A DNA stretch of 48,230 nucleotides from Variibacter sp. (lineage in GTDB: Bacteria; Pseudomonadota; Alphaproteobacteria; Rhizobiales; Xanthobacteraceae): assembly GCA_019689555.1 (NCBI GenBank), contig JADGHE010000022.1, positions 1-48,230 of the forward strand, given 5' to 3'. Below, piece after piece: positions 29,459-37,681 of the stretch; the first letter of the stretch is position 1; each line of letters begins with the position of its first letter. The notes beneath the pieces are model-generated. The model was given only the letters and a program-made list of their open reading frames with translations, searched no databases and was not told the DNA's origin. The translations under genes and the position numbers were made by a program.

Positions 29459-31417
29459 TCAGGCCCCGACATCCATGATCGTGAGGCGGCGGCGCAGCAC
29501 GCCGGACTCGCCGGTCTCGTAGGTGATGCGGGCCTCGAACTCGATCTCCGAGGCGCCGGCGTAGATCGCGTCGATGATCTGCGCATAGCGCTTTTCGATC
29601 ACGTTACGGCGCAGCTTGCGCGTGCGGGTGACCTCGCCGTCGTCCGGGTCGAACGCCTTGTGCAGGTTCACGAAGCGCCTGAGCCTGAGCGGCGGCGGCA
29701 GCACCCCGTTCACGTGGCGGAGCACGCCCTGTACGAGCGCGTAGACCTCCGGCTTTTGCGACAGATCGGCATAGGAGGTGTAGGCGACTCCCCGAACCTG
29801 CGCCCAGTGCCCCACCGCCTCCATGTCGATACACACGATGGCGGCGAGAAACGGGCGCCCGGCGCCCAGCACGGCGACGTCGCGCACGTACTGGCTGAAC
29901 TTGATGCGATTCTCGATGTAGTTCGGGATGAAGCGTTCGCCGGCGCTCGTATGCACCACCTCGCCGACCCGCCCCAGAATGACGAGCTCGCCGTCGGGCT
30001 CGAGATAGCCCGCGTCGCCCGTCCGCAGCCAGCCGTCCACCAGGGTGCGCGCCGTCGCGTCCGGATCGTCCACGTATCCGTCGAACACGCTCTCGGCCCG
30101 GATGAGCACCTCGCCGTTCTCGTCGATCCTGATCTCCACGCCGGGCAGCGCGCGGCCGACCGTGTGGAGGCGTACGCGCGCGTCGTCCTGCGCGGCGGTG
30201 AGCGCGCAATTCTCGGTCTGACCGTAGAATTGCTTCAAGTTGAGCCCGAGGGCGCGAAAGAACAGGAACGTGTCCTCGCCGATCGCCTCACCCGCCGTAT
30301 AGCAGCGGTGCGCGCGGCCGAGCCCGAGATGATCCTTGATCGGTCCATAGACGACGAGCTCGCCGAGGCCGCGCAGGACATTCCACCAGGGCCGCGGCCG
30401 CTCGCCGGCCAGTCGTCTGCGCTCGATGTCGATCGCAAGCCGCATGAAGAAGGCGACGAGCCCCCGCTTCAAGGGCGTCGACTCGTCGATGCCGACCTGC
30501 AACCGGGTCAGCAGATTGTCCCAGCTCCGGGCGGAGGCGAAGTATAGTGTGGGGGCGATCTCGCGCAGGTCGCGCAAAACCGTTTCCTGCCCCTCCGGAA
30601 TGCTGACGACGAAACGCAAGGCGATCGCGGCGCCGACCGAGAACACGAAGTCGCCGATCCAGGCCATCGGCAGGTAGGCAACGTACTCCTCGCCCTCGCG
30701 GAAGTAGTCGGCCGCCGCCGCATTGCGGATCGCGGCCAGCACCCGGCGGTGCTTCAGCAACACGCCCTTCGGCCGGCCGGTGGTGCCTGAGGAATGCAGC
30801 AGCACGGCGCCGTCGTCCGGCCCTGCGCGCGCGATCAGATCCGCCGCGAGGCCGGGATCGGCCTTCAGCCGCGCCCGGCCGCGGGCGACGACCGTCTCGT
30901 AATCAATGAGTCCCGAGGCCGCATAGCCCGCAAGCCCGCGCGGATCGTCGTAGATGATGTACTCGGGGGCGCCGGTGCGGGCGCGCAGTTCCAGGAGCTT
31001 GTCGACCTGCTCTTGGTCCTCCGCGATGGCGAAGCGCGCGCGCTCGCGCGCGAAATGCGCAAGCTCCTCGGGCGGCACTTCCGGGTAGATGGGCGCCGGG
31101 ACACCCCGCAGCGCCGCCGCCGCGAGCATGGCGAAGTAGAGCCGCGCGCGGTTGTCGCCGATGACCAGCATCGGCTCGGCGGGCTCGAAGCCGAGGGCCT
31201 CCAGCCCCGCGGCGAGAGCGACGACCTGATCCAGATAGTCGCGCCACGTGTATTCGTGCCAAATGCCGAGGTCGCGTTCGCGCAAGGCGACGCGCCGTGC
31301 GTGCGTCGCGGCATTGCGGGCGAGCAAGGAAAGCAGCGTGTCGTCGGCAGACGAGGGGGCTGGAGGCGGCTCCACGATCGCCCTCGTCGGGCGCGCCACA
31401 GGAGTGTCAAGCAGCAT
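29459..31417 (-). CDS. Long-chain-type acyl-CoA synthetase (AMP-forming) in a Liv operon
   Basis: A 652-aa ANL ligase of the long-chain/very-long-chain acyl-CoA synthetase type (FadD15/FAA-like). The P-loop SSGTTGRPKG is at residues 209-218, then YLPMAWIGDFVFSV, the A5 motif FYGQTENCA, WLRTGDAGYLEPDGELVILGR, and an ER-retention-free C-terminal domain with DPDDGEVTRTRKLRRNVIEKRY carrying the probable catalytic lysine. The LRRRLTIMDVGA tail replaces the usual end. Its ATG lies inside the livG gene (11-base overlap) and its stop is three bases before livH, so it is co-translated with the transporter. Vectorial activation of the imported acid is a reasonable inference; the acid is unknown. Confidence 0.9.
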   Translation of the reverse strand: MLLDTPVARPTRAIVEPPPAPSSADDTLLSLLARNAATHARRVALRERDLGIWHEYTWRDYLDQVVALAAGLEALGFEPAEPMLVIGDNRARLYFAMLAAAALRGVPAPIYPEVPPEELAHFARERARFAIAEDQEQVDKLLELRARTGAPEYIIYDDPRGLAGYAASGLIDYETVVARGRARLKADPGLAADLIARAGPDDGAVLLHSSGTTGRPKGVLLKHRRVLAAIRNAAAADYFREGEEYVAYLPMAWIGDFVFSVGAAIALRFVVSIPEGQETVLRDLREIAPTLYFASARSWDNLLTRLQVGIDESTPLKRGLVAFFMRLAIDIERRRLAGERPRPWWNVLRGLGELVVYGPIKDHLGLGRAHRCYTAGEAIGEDTFLFFRALGLNLKQFYGQTENCALTAAQDDARVRLHTVGRALPGVEIRIDENGEVLIRAESVFDGYVDDPDATARTLVDGWLRTGDAGYLEPDGELVILGRVGEVVHTSAGERFIPNYIENRIKFSQYVRDVAVLGAGRPFLAAIVCIDMEAVGHWAQVRGVAYTSYADLSQKPEVYALVQGVLRHVNGVLPPPLRLRRFVNLHKAFDPDDGEVTRTRKLRRNVIEKRYAQIIDAIYAGASEIEFEARITYETGESGVLRRRLTIMDVGA

Positions 31418-32207
31418 GGCGCTCCGTCGTGCCGAGATAGGCCGCGATCACCCCGGGATCGGAGAGCACGGCCTTGGGACGGCCCTCCGCGATCAGCTCG
31501 CCATAGCTCAGGACCGCCACGCGATCGCAAATGCTGGACACGACGTCCATGTGATGCTCGATCAGCAGGATGGTCGTGCCGTGCGCCTCCCGGACGTCGA
31601 GTATGAAGCGCGCCATATATTCCTTCTCCTCCTGGTTCATGCCGGCCATCGGCTCGTCCAGGATGAGAAAACGGGGCTGGGCGGCAAGCGCGCGGGCCAG
31701 TTCGACCCGCTTCTGAAGGCCCAGCGGCACCACATCGATCGGTTCGTCGCGCACGCTCTCGAGCTGGAGAAAATCGACGATCTCTTCGACGTGGCGGCGC
31801 TGCGCGACCTCGTCGCGTTGCGCCCACCACCAATAGAAGAGCGTGGCGAGCGCGCTCGGCCGCATATGGATGTGCCGGCCCATGAGGATGTTGTCGAGCA
31901 CGCTCATGCCGCGGAACAGCGCAAGGTTCTGGAAGGTCCGTGCAATGCCGAGCCGTGCGACGCGGTGCGGCTTCATGCCTGTGATGTCGCCGCCCCGGTA
32001 GAGGACGCAGCCTTGCTGCGGCGGATAAAAGCCGGTCACGGCGTTTACGAGCGTGGTCTTGCCGCTGCCGTTCGGTCCGACGAGGCCGAAGATCTCGCCG
32101 GCCTCGATTTGGAGGGAGATGCCCTTCAACGCCTTCAGCCCGCCAAATGCGCGGACCACGTTCCGGCATTCCAAAACCGGCGGCGGCTGCGCGCGCTCCC
32201 CCGACAT
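31407..32207 (-). CDS. Branched-chain-type ABC transporter ATPase (LivG)
   Basis: A 266-aa LivG-type ATPase, first gene of the operon. Walker A GPNGSGKTT (residues 44-52), LGIARTFQNLALFRGMSVLDNI (LivG-specific Q-loop), the atypical signature VPLGLQKRVELARAL in place of LSGGQ, Walker B FLILDEPMAGMN and the switch histidine in LLIEHHMDVV. The PLGLQKR signature is normal for this LivG subgroup. I chose ATG 32207, with GGGAGG about 12 bases upstream; the longer frame reads through unrelated sequence. Confidence 0.92.
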   Translation of the reverse strand: MSGERAQPPPVLECRNVVRAFGGLKALKGISLQIEAGEIFGLVGPNGSGKTTLVNAVTGFYPPQQGCVLYRGGDITGMKPHRVARLGIARTFQNLALFRGMSVLDNILMGRHIHMRPSALATLFYWWWAQRDEVAQRRHVEEIVDFLQLESVRDEPIDVVPLGLQKRVELARALAAQPRFLILDEPMAGMNQEEKEYMARFILDVREAHGTTILLIEHHMDVVSSICDRVAVLSYGELIAEGRPKAVLSDPGVIAAYLGTTERHAA

Positions 32208-33027
32208 GCCGCGGCGATCCTCCCTGGTGTTCTTGTTCGCAGCGGCCGATACTTTAGCCAACAGCCGCGTCGTTTCCAACACTCCTCTCCCGTGCCAAGG
32301 GCTGCGGAGCGATGCCGAGCTTCGAATTGACGCGCGCCGATGGCTCTGCCAAACTTTTTCGCGGAATGTCGCGAACGGCATGTCCCGCAGGTGCAGGGGG
32401 CGCGTGTCTTCGCGGCGCTCGCCACTAAATTGGATCCGAGAGCTTGATCTCGGGCGCGAGCCGTTTCGCGCGGGTTGGGCGCGATGCGGCGACGCGGATG
32501 TCGCCCGATATGCGAGGTCCGTGAACCCCGCCGAGCGCAAGCGCGACGCGCCCGTGATCGTGCAGTCTCACCGGAGGAGGTCGCGCCGGACGACGGTCAG
32601 GAGTTTCATCGTTTCATCGCGGCGCCGCCGTCGGCCAAGCCATCGGCTCGTCGGCGGTTCGAGGCGGGGCCGCTGATCGACACGGCGACGCCAATGACGA
32701 GAAAGCGTCCGGTCGGCGCCGTTCCGCAGCACGAGGCCGCGCACGAGACGCGCGCGACGAATGTGGCCGTCGGGCGCGGCAAAGAGTCGGATCTCGAGGG
32801 CGCTTCGGGGCCGATCAAGGTTCGTCGTCAAGGTCCGTCGTTCGGAACACGCGCCGCACGGCCGCCGCATCCGAACCAACGGCAAGAGTTGGACTGTCGC
32901 GCCGGAATTTTGCGCCGGACGGAGTGCCGGCAGACGAGCCTGGGCCCGCGCTTCTGCGGCGCGGCGGCAGGACGTCGGGCCTCTTCAAGAGGCGGAAGCG
33001 GTGGTTCGCATTATCGGATGTGAAACC
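32208..33027. other. Long divergent gap without a supported gene
   Basis: 820 bases between the Liv operon (leftward) and the cupin/PaaK-like pair (rightward). Both promoters must lie here, but I found no convincing -35/-10 pair or operator. Frames that stay open are Arg/Pro-rich and unlike any family I know. It may be degraded coding sequence. Confidence 0.5.
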
Positions 33028-33270
33028 ATGCCGGACAAGTTCAATCTGGACGAAAAGTTCGCTCGCTTCACCGAACATTGGAGGCCCAAGGTCGTGGCGG
33101 CGTTGAACGGGCAGGAGATCAAGCTCGTCAAGGTGCAGGGGACGTTCCTTGAGCACCGCACGGCCGCCGACGCGGAAGCGGAAATCCTCATCTTCGAGCC
33201 GGCGGCGACGCGTAACACCGGCAATATCGCCGATGAGACGTTCACGGCGCCGAACGGCGTGACGGTCTGA
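33028..33270 (+). pseudogene. Cupin-domain protein with its core deleted in frame
   Basis: An 80-aa frame. The first about 38 residues (FNLDEKFARFTEHWRPKVVA, LNGQEIKLVKVQGTF) and the last about 40 (EHRTAADAEAEILIFEPAA, TRNTGNIADE) match the two ends of a common small cupin family of about 120 residues. In intact relatives, roughly 40 residues lie between GEF and VEH: the W-H-x-H...E metal-binding motif, the beta-barrel core and GPGE-VPRG. Here GTF joins directly to LEHR. The reading frame survives, but all but one metal ligand is gone, so it should not fold as a cupin. It ends four bases before the PaaK-like ATG, and perhaps now serves only as a leader for that gene. ATG 33028 is the family's start. 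Confidence 0.75.
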
Positions 33271-33274
33271 AGAC

Positions 33275-34507
33275 ATGACGACGTTTTTCGATGCGCGGGA
33301 AACGCGTGATCCGGCCGAGCGGGAACGCGACCTGCTTATGCGTCTGCCGGGGCTCATCGCCGCGGCGATGAAGGCCCCAGGCTGGAAGCGGCATTTGGCC
33401 GGCGTCGACCCGGCTTCGATCACGAGCCGTGAAGCGCTTGCCAAGCTGCCCGTGTTGCGCAAGTCGGAGCTTTCGGCGCTGGAAAAGGCCGAACCGCCGT
33501 TCGCAGGGCTCACGCCCGAGCCGGTTTCGTCCTATGCGCGGCTGTCCATGTCGCCGGGGCCGATCTTTCAGCCGGAGCTTCCGGGCCCGGACCCCTGGCG
33601 CGCAGCGCGCGGACTCTTCGCCGCAGGCGTCCGCAAGGGCGACATCGTGCTCAACACCTTTGCCTATCACCTCACGCCGGGCGGCTTCATGCTCGACCTC
33701 GCCGCGCGAGCGCTGGAATGCCCGGTGATCGCGGCGGGCCCCGGCAATACCGAGCAGCAGTTGCTCGTCATCGAGCATCTGAAGCCGGTCGTTTATACGG
33801 GCACGCCGGACTTCCTCAAGATTCTGCGTGACGCCTGGGTCGCCGCCGGCAAGGGCGAATTTCCCATCCGCAAGGCCGTCCTTTCGGGGGCGGCGTTCCC
33901 GCCGTCGCTGCAGGCAGAAGTGCGGTCCTGGGGCATCGACGCCTATCAGCTCTATGCCGCCGGCGATCTCGGCCTCGTCGCCTACGAGACGCCGGCGCGC
34001 GAGGGCATGGTGGTGAACGAAGACGTGCTCCTGGAAATCGTCAGGCCGGGAACCGGCGATCCGGTGCCGGACGGCGAGGTGGGGGAGGTGGTCGTCACGT
34101 CCTTCGATCACAAGCGGCCGTGGATCCGGCTCGCGCTCGGCGACCTTTCGGCCGTTATGCCGGGCCGCTCGCCCTGCGGACGCACGAATGTTCGCATCAA
34201 GGGCTGGATGGGCCGCGCCGACCAGACCACAAAGGTGAAGGGCATGTTCGTGCGGCCCGAGCAGATCGCCGACATCGCCAGACGTCACCCGGAACTCACC
34301 CGGCTGCGGCTGGTGGTCACCCGCGACGGCGAGGTCGACCGGATGACGCTCAAGGCGGAGACTGCGGCCCAGGACAGGGCTTCCGCGGAAAAAATCGCGG
34401 CGACGCTGCAGGCGGTGACGAAATTGAAAGGGGAGGTTGAGCTGGTTCCGCCCGGCTCCCTGCCGAACGACGGCAAGGTGATCGCCGACGAGCGCAGCTA
34501 CAAGTAG
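33275..34507 (+). CDS. Phenylacetate-CoA ligase-like protein (PaaK family, divergent P-loop)
   Basis: A 410-aa ANL-superfamily protein of the PaaK group. It keeps FAYHLTPGGFMLDLAARALECPVI, GTPDFLKILRDAW, the AGDLGLVAYETPAREGMVVNEDVLLEIV stretch and the C-terminal GRADQTTKVKGMFVRPEQI, which in PaaK is the A8 hinge. The ATP-binding P-loop, usually SSGTTGKP, is replaced by SMSPGPIFQPE; this occurs in a recognised subgroup, whose ATP use is less certain. It is divergent from the Liv operon with its own CoA ligase, so the locus has two different acid-activating enzymes. Aromatic acids are the likely substrate class by family. Confidence 0.85.
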   Translation: MTTFFDARETRDPAERERDLLMRLPGLIAAAMKAPGWKRHLAGVDPASITSREALAKLPVLRKSELSALEKAEPPFAGLTPEPVSSYARLSMSPGPIFQPELPGPDPWRAARGLFAAGVRKGDIVLNTFAYHLTPGGFMLDLAARALECPVIAAGPGNTEQQLLVIEHLKPVVYTGTPDFLKILRDAWVAAGKGEFPIRKAVLSGAAFPPSLQAEVRSWGIDAYQLYAAGDLGLVAYETPAREGMVVNEDVLLEIVRPGTGDPVPDGEVGEVVVTSFDHKRPWIRLALGDLSAVMPGRSPCGRTNVRIKGWMGRADQTTKVKGMFVRPEQIADIARRHPELTRLRLVVTRDGEVDRMTLKAETAAQDRASAEKIAATLQAVTKLKGEVELVPPGSLPNDGKVIADERSYK

Positions 34508-34514
34508 CCCCCCT

Positions 34515-34550
34515 CCCTCCGCGTGGAGGGGCGGCCGTTCCATTGGCCGC
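34515..34550 (+). terminator. Stem-loops after the PaaK-like gene
   Basis: CCCTCC-GCGT-GGAGGG (34515-34530) is followed directly by GCGGCC-N8-GGCCGC (34531-34550). They begin seven bases past the stop. No long T-run follows either. Confidence 0.4.
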
Positions 34551-34643
34551 CCGCTCGCCGTTCGGCTTCGTGCCGGGATCGAGCGTCGGGCGCGAGGTTC
34601 TCGCTTTCTTCTTCCCGCCCGCTCGGCTCCCGCGGCCCTCAGC

Positions 34644-34669
34644 GATCGTGGCAAAGGTCCGCCACGATC
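34644..34669. terminator. Perfect 9-bp hairpin in the convergent gap
   Basis: GATCGTGGC, loop of eight, GCCACGATC. It sits between the convergent PaaK-like and MalG-like genes and is likely a bidirectional transcription stop. Confidence 0.5.
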
Positions 34670-34684
34670 CGCCCTTGCGAGATC

Positions 34685-34707
34685 GAGCCGCGGTTGCCCC
34701 GCGGCTC
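34685..34707. terminator. Perfect 9-bp hairpin next to the MalG-like stop
   Basis: GAGCCGCGG, loop TTGCC, CCGCGGCTC, seven bases beyond the stop of the leftward permease gene. With the hairpin at 34644 it forms a double terminator for the convergent units. Confidence 0.5.
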
Positions 34708-34713
34708 GTCTCC

Positions 34714-35565
34714 CTATTTCACCGCGCCGACCGTGAAGCCCGCGACGAAGCGATCGACGAAGAAGTTATAGATGATCGCGATCGGCACGCTGGCGATCAG
34801 GCAGGCGCCCATCATCGAGCCCCAGAAATAGACGTCGCCCCGCACCAGAAAGGTCGGCACGCCGACGCTCACCGTGTAGCTCGAAGCCGAGGTGATGAAG
34901 GTCACGCCGTAGACGAATTCCTGCGTGACCAGCGTGAAGGCGAAGATGATGGCCGTCAGCACGCCCGCGACCGAAATCGGCATCACCACCTTGAAGAAGG
35001 CCCCGAAGCGGGAGAGGCCGTCGATCATGGCGGCGTCCTCCAGATCGCGCGGGATCGCCTTGAAGAAGCCCATGAGCAGCCACGTGCAGAACGGCACGGT
35101 GAAGCTCGGATAGACGAGCACCAGCGACCACAGCGAATCCTGCAGACCGAGCGCGGCGATGATGCGCGAGAACGGAATGAACAGGATCGTCGGCGGCACA
35201 AGATAGGTGAGAAAGATGGCGATGCCGAGCGTCTGGCCCCAGTGGCCGGTCATGCGCGCGAGCGCATAGCCCGCCGGCACCGCGAGCACGAGCGTGATCG
35301 CGACCACGGCGATGCCGACCAGTCCGGTGTTGATGAGCCACTGCAGGAACTGGGTGTCTTGGAACAGCACCCGGAGATGTTCGAGGGTCGGCGGCTCGTT
35401 GAACAAGTACGGATTCTTCGAGACGTCGTGCAAGTCGATCGTCGTCTTGAACGTCGTCATCAGCATCCAATAGAACGGGAATGCCAGGAACGTCACGAAG
35501 AACACCAGCACGGCGGCGTGGCCGCCCGTTTTGACGACATTGCGGATGTTGACTGCCTTTGCCAT
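34714..35565 (-). CDS. Sugar/polyol-type ABC transporter permease (MalG/UgpE-like)
   Basis: A 283-aa binding-protein-dependent permease, six hydrophobic helices. The EAA loop that docks on the ATPase is LEDAAMIDGLSRFGAFFKVVMPIS, and the N-terminal FPFYWMLMTTFKT and YALARMTG patterns are typical of MalG/UgpE (CUT1) permeases. The malF-like stop and this ATG overlap as TGATG with GGAGG seven bases upstream, which fixes the start at 35565 rather than the GTG at 35568. It is the last gene of the operon and is followed by two strong hairpins. Confidence 0.92.
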   Translation of the reverse strand: MAKAVNIRNVVKTGGHAAVLVFFVTFLAFPFYWMLMTTFKTTIDLHDVSKNPYLFNEPPTLEHLRVLFQDTQFLQWLINTGLVGIAVVAITLVLAVPAGYALARMTGHWGQTLGIAIFLTYLVPPTILFIPFSRIIAALGLQDSLWSLVLVYPSFTVPFCTWLLMGFFKAIPRDLEDAAMIDGLSRFGAFFKVVMPISVAGVLTAIIFAFTLVTQEFVYGVTFITSASSYTVSVGVPTFLVRGDVYFWGSMMGACLIASVPIAIIYNFFVDRFVAGFTVGAVK

Positions 35566-36518
35566 CACGTCACCTCCGCCCGCCGCGCGAGCCGCAGGAA
35601 CAGGATCGCCACAGCGACCAGCACGGGGAAAAGGAAGAGCGAGACCGCGGCGCCGCCGGCGAGGTCACCGCCCTGAATGCCGGTGAAGAACGCCCAGCTC
35701 GCCAGCACCTGGGTTTGGTCGTACGGGCCGCCGCGCGTCAGCACGAAGACCACGATCATGTCCGTGAACGTGAAGATCACGCCGAACAGCACCGCCACGA
35801 GCATGATCGGCATCACCAGCGGAAACTCGATCTGGAGCAACCGCCGCCAAAAGCCCGCGCCGTCGACCGCTGCGGCGTCGCGGATATCCTGCGGGATGGA
35901 GGTGAGCCCGGCCAGGATGATGACGGTGGCGAGCGGCACGATTCGCCAAATCTGCACGACGATGACGGAGATCATCGCGAGAGTCGGCTCGCCGAGCCAG
36001 ATCGGCCATCGGTCCGGGCCCAGAATGCCCAAGGCCTGCCCGGTCCAGTTGATGATCGAATAGATCGAATCGTAGATCCACAGCCAGCCGATCGCGCCGA
36101 GAGAGATCGGCGCCACCCACGGCAGCAGGATCAAGAGCCGTATGAACCATTTCCCGCGAAACTCGACGGACAGCGCCGTCGCCAGGATGTTGGCGAAGAC
36201 GATCACAAAGAGCTGCGAGACGACGGTGAAGATGAGCGTGTTCTTGAGCGCGGTCCAGAAGGTGCGGCTTTCGATCACGCGGCGGAAATTTTCCAGCCCC
36301 ACGAACGACATTTCGCGGCTGCCGACGGTGACGTCGGACACGCTGAAATAGAGGGACAGAAAGAACGGGAAGCCGACGAGCAGCACGATATACAGGATGG
36401 CCGGCGCGAGCATGAGGCGCCAAAGCAGGCGCTCGTTGTCGGCGATGCGTGCGAGCAGGCCGGTGTGCGCGCGCGCGGGGCCGGCCGCCGCCGCATGCGT
36501 TGCCGGTTGCAGCATCAT
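35565..36518 (-). CDS. Sugar/polyol-type ABC transporter permease (MalF/UgpA-like)
   Basis: A 317-aa permease, partner of the MalG-like protein. After an Ala-rich N-terminal tail it shows RLMLAPAILYIVLLVGFPFFLSLYFSVSDV, the UgpA-like FVGLENFRRVIESRTFWTALKNTLIF, the EAA loop DIRDAAAVDGAGFWRRLLQIEFPLVMP, and FTDMIVVFVLTRGGP. Its ATG (36518) overlaps the stop of the ATPase gene by four bases and its stop overlaps the next ATG, so three genes are chained. Confidence 0.92.
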   Translation of the reverse strand: MMLQPATHAAAAGPARAHTGLLARIADNERLLWRLMLAPAILYIVLLVGFPFFLSLYFSVSDVTVGSREMSFVGLENFRRVIESRTFWTALKNTLIFTVVSQLFVIVFANILATALSVEFRGKWFIRLLILLPWVAPISLGAIGWLWIYDSIYSIINWTGQALGILGPDRWPIWLGEPTLAMISVIVVQIWRIVPLATVIILAGLTSIPQDIRDAAAVDGAGFWRRLLQIEFPLVMPIMLVAVLFGVIFTFTDMIVVFVLTRGGPYDQTQVLASWAFFTGIQGGDLAGGAAVSLFLFPVLVAVAILFLRLARRAEVT

Positions 36519-37543
36519 TGCGCGCCCCCGTCCAAACGCTCGCCGCTCGCGCGATCGAAGCGGACGAGATCGGACTTGCGCACCACGAAGTCGTACTTCT
36601 CGCCGGCGACGATTTCGGCGCGGATGTTGTTCGGAAGCTTGGAGATGACGTGAGCTTCGGGCGTCCGCCCTTCGAGCACGCCGTAGATGAGATGGTCCGC
36701 GCCGAGATATTCGACGCGCGTGACCCGAAAGGGAAAGGTGACCGTGTCGGCCGTGCTGGTGACGTCGCGCGGCAGGAAGGCTTCCGGCCGAAAGCCGAGC
36801 CATGTCGTCCCCTCGTCGACCATGTTCATGGGCGGTGAGCCGATGAAGGTCGCGACAAACGTGTTGGCCGGCGCGCCGTAGATCTCCTGCGGGGTGCCCA
36901 CCTGCATGACCTTGCCCTGGCTCAGCACCGCAATGCGGTCGCCGAGCCCCATGGCCTCGGCCTGATCGTGCGTCACATAGATCGTGGTGGTGCCGAGATT
37001 GCGTTGGAACTGCTTGAGCTCGTCGCGGGCGGAGTTGCGTAGCTTGGCGTCGAGATTCGACAGCGGCTCGTCGAGCAGAAAGACGACGGGCTGCCGCACC
37101 ACCGCCCGGGCCAGCGCCACGCGTTGGCGCTCGCCGCCGGACAACTGGCGCGGCTTGCGGTCGAGCAGGCGCTCGATTCCGAACATCCGCGCCGCCCATT
37201 CGACCTTCTTGCGAATCTCCTCCTTGGCCATGCCGACGGCACGCAGCGGGAAGGAGATGTTCTTTTCGACCGTCAGGTGCGGATAGAGCGCGTAGCTCTG
37301 AAACACCATCGCGACATTGCGCGCGCGCGGCGGGCGCTCGTTGACGACAACACCGTCGAGCAGGATTTCGCCGGACGTGGGCTGTTCCAGGCCGGCGATC
37401 ATGCGCATGAGGGTTGTCTTGCCGCAGCCGGAAGGGCCGAGCAGAACCAGGAACTCGCCTTCCTTGGCAATGAGATCGATTCCGTCCACCGCACGGACTT
37501 CATCGAAAAGCTTGTAAACGCGTCGTGCCTCGACCGTTGCCAT
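36515..37543 (-). CDS. ABC transporter ATPase, UgpC/MalK type
   Basis: A 342-aa ATPase with a C-terminal regulatory OB/TOBE domain. Walker A GPSGCGKTT (36-44), VAMVFQSYALYPHLTV (Q-loop), signature LSGGERQ (134-140), Walker B VVFLLDEPLSNLD and the switch His in YVTHDQAEAM. The VNERPPRARNVAMVFQSYALYPH pattern is the MalK/UgpC hallmark. After residue 235 the region GFRPEAFLPRD and RVEYLGADHLIYG is the TOBE domain. It is slightly shorter than typical MalK (about 365). Separated from the binding protein gene by a 138-base gap with a strong hairpin. Confidence 0.93.
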   Translation of the reverse strand: MATVEARRVYKLFDEVRAVDGIDLIAKEGEFLVLLGPSGCGKTTLMRMIAGLEQPTSGEILLDGVVVNERPPRARNVAMVFQSYALYPHLTVEKNISFPLRAVGMAKEEIRKKVEWAARMFGIERLLDRKPRQLSGGERQRVALARAVVRQPVVFLLDEPLSNLDAKLRNSARDELKQFQRNLGTTTIYVTHDQAEAMGLGDRIAVLSQGKVMQVGTPQEIYGAPANTFVATFIGSPPMNMVDEGTTWLGFRPEAFLPRDVTSTADTVTFPFRVTRVEYLGADHLIYGVLEGRTPEAHVISKLPNNIRAEIVAGEKYDFVVRKSDLVRFDRASGERLDGGAQ

Positions 37544-37629
37544 TCGGGTCCTCGAATTTGTCGTATATACCCGGAGACGCGGGACATGGAGGGGGGAAGA
37601 GGCGCCGGATCCGATCGTCCGGCACCAAA

Positions 37630-37652
37630 GGGGCCCGTTCGCGCCGGGCCCC
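37630..37652 (-). other. Intercistronic hairpin between binding protein and ATPase genes
   Basis: GGGGCCCG, loop TTCGCGC, CGGGCCCC: an 8-bp all-GC stem. On the transcribed strand it is followed by TTTGG. Such hairpins often protect or attenuate binding-protein transcripts, which need higher expression than the membrane parts. Confidence 0.55.
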
Positions 37653-37681
37653 CGGAGTTGCCGTCCTTTTGCGAAGGGACG

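Noticed and set aside
28583-30547. A 654-codon plus-strand frame opposite the Liv permease and CoA ligase
   Set aside because: Antisense to two certain genes, composition typical of a shadow frame, no motif.
32475-33023. A 182-codon plus-strand frame in the gap between the Liv operon and the cupin stub
   Set aside because: Arg/Ala/Pro-rich, no ribosome site, no family similarity; left as unexplained gap.
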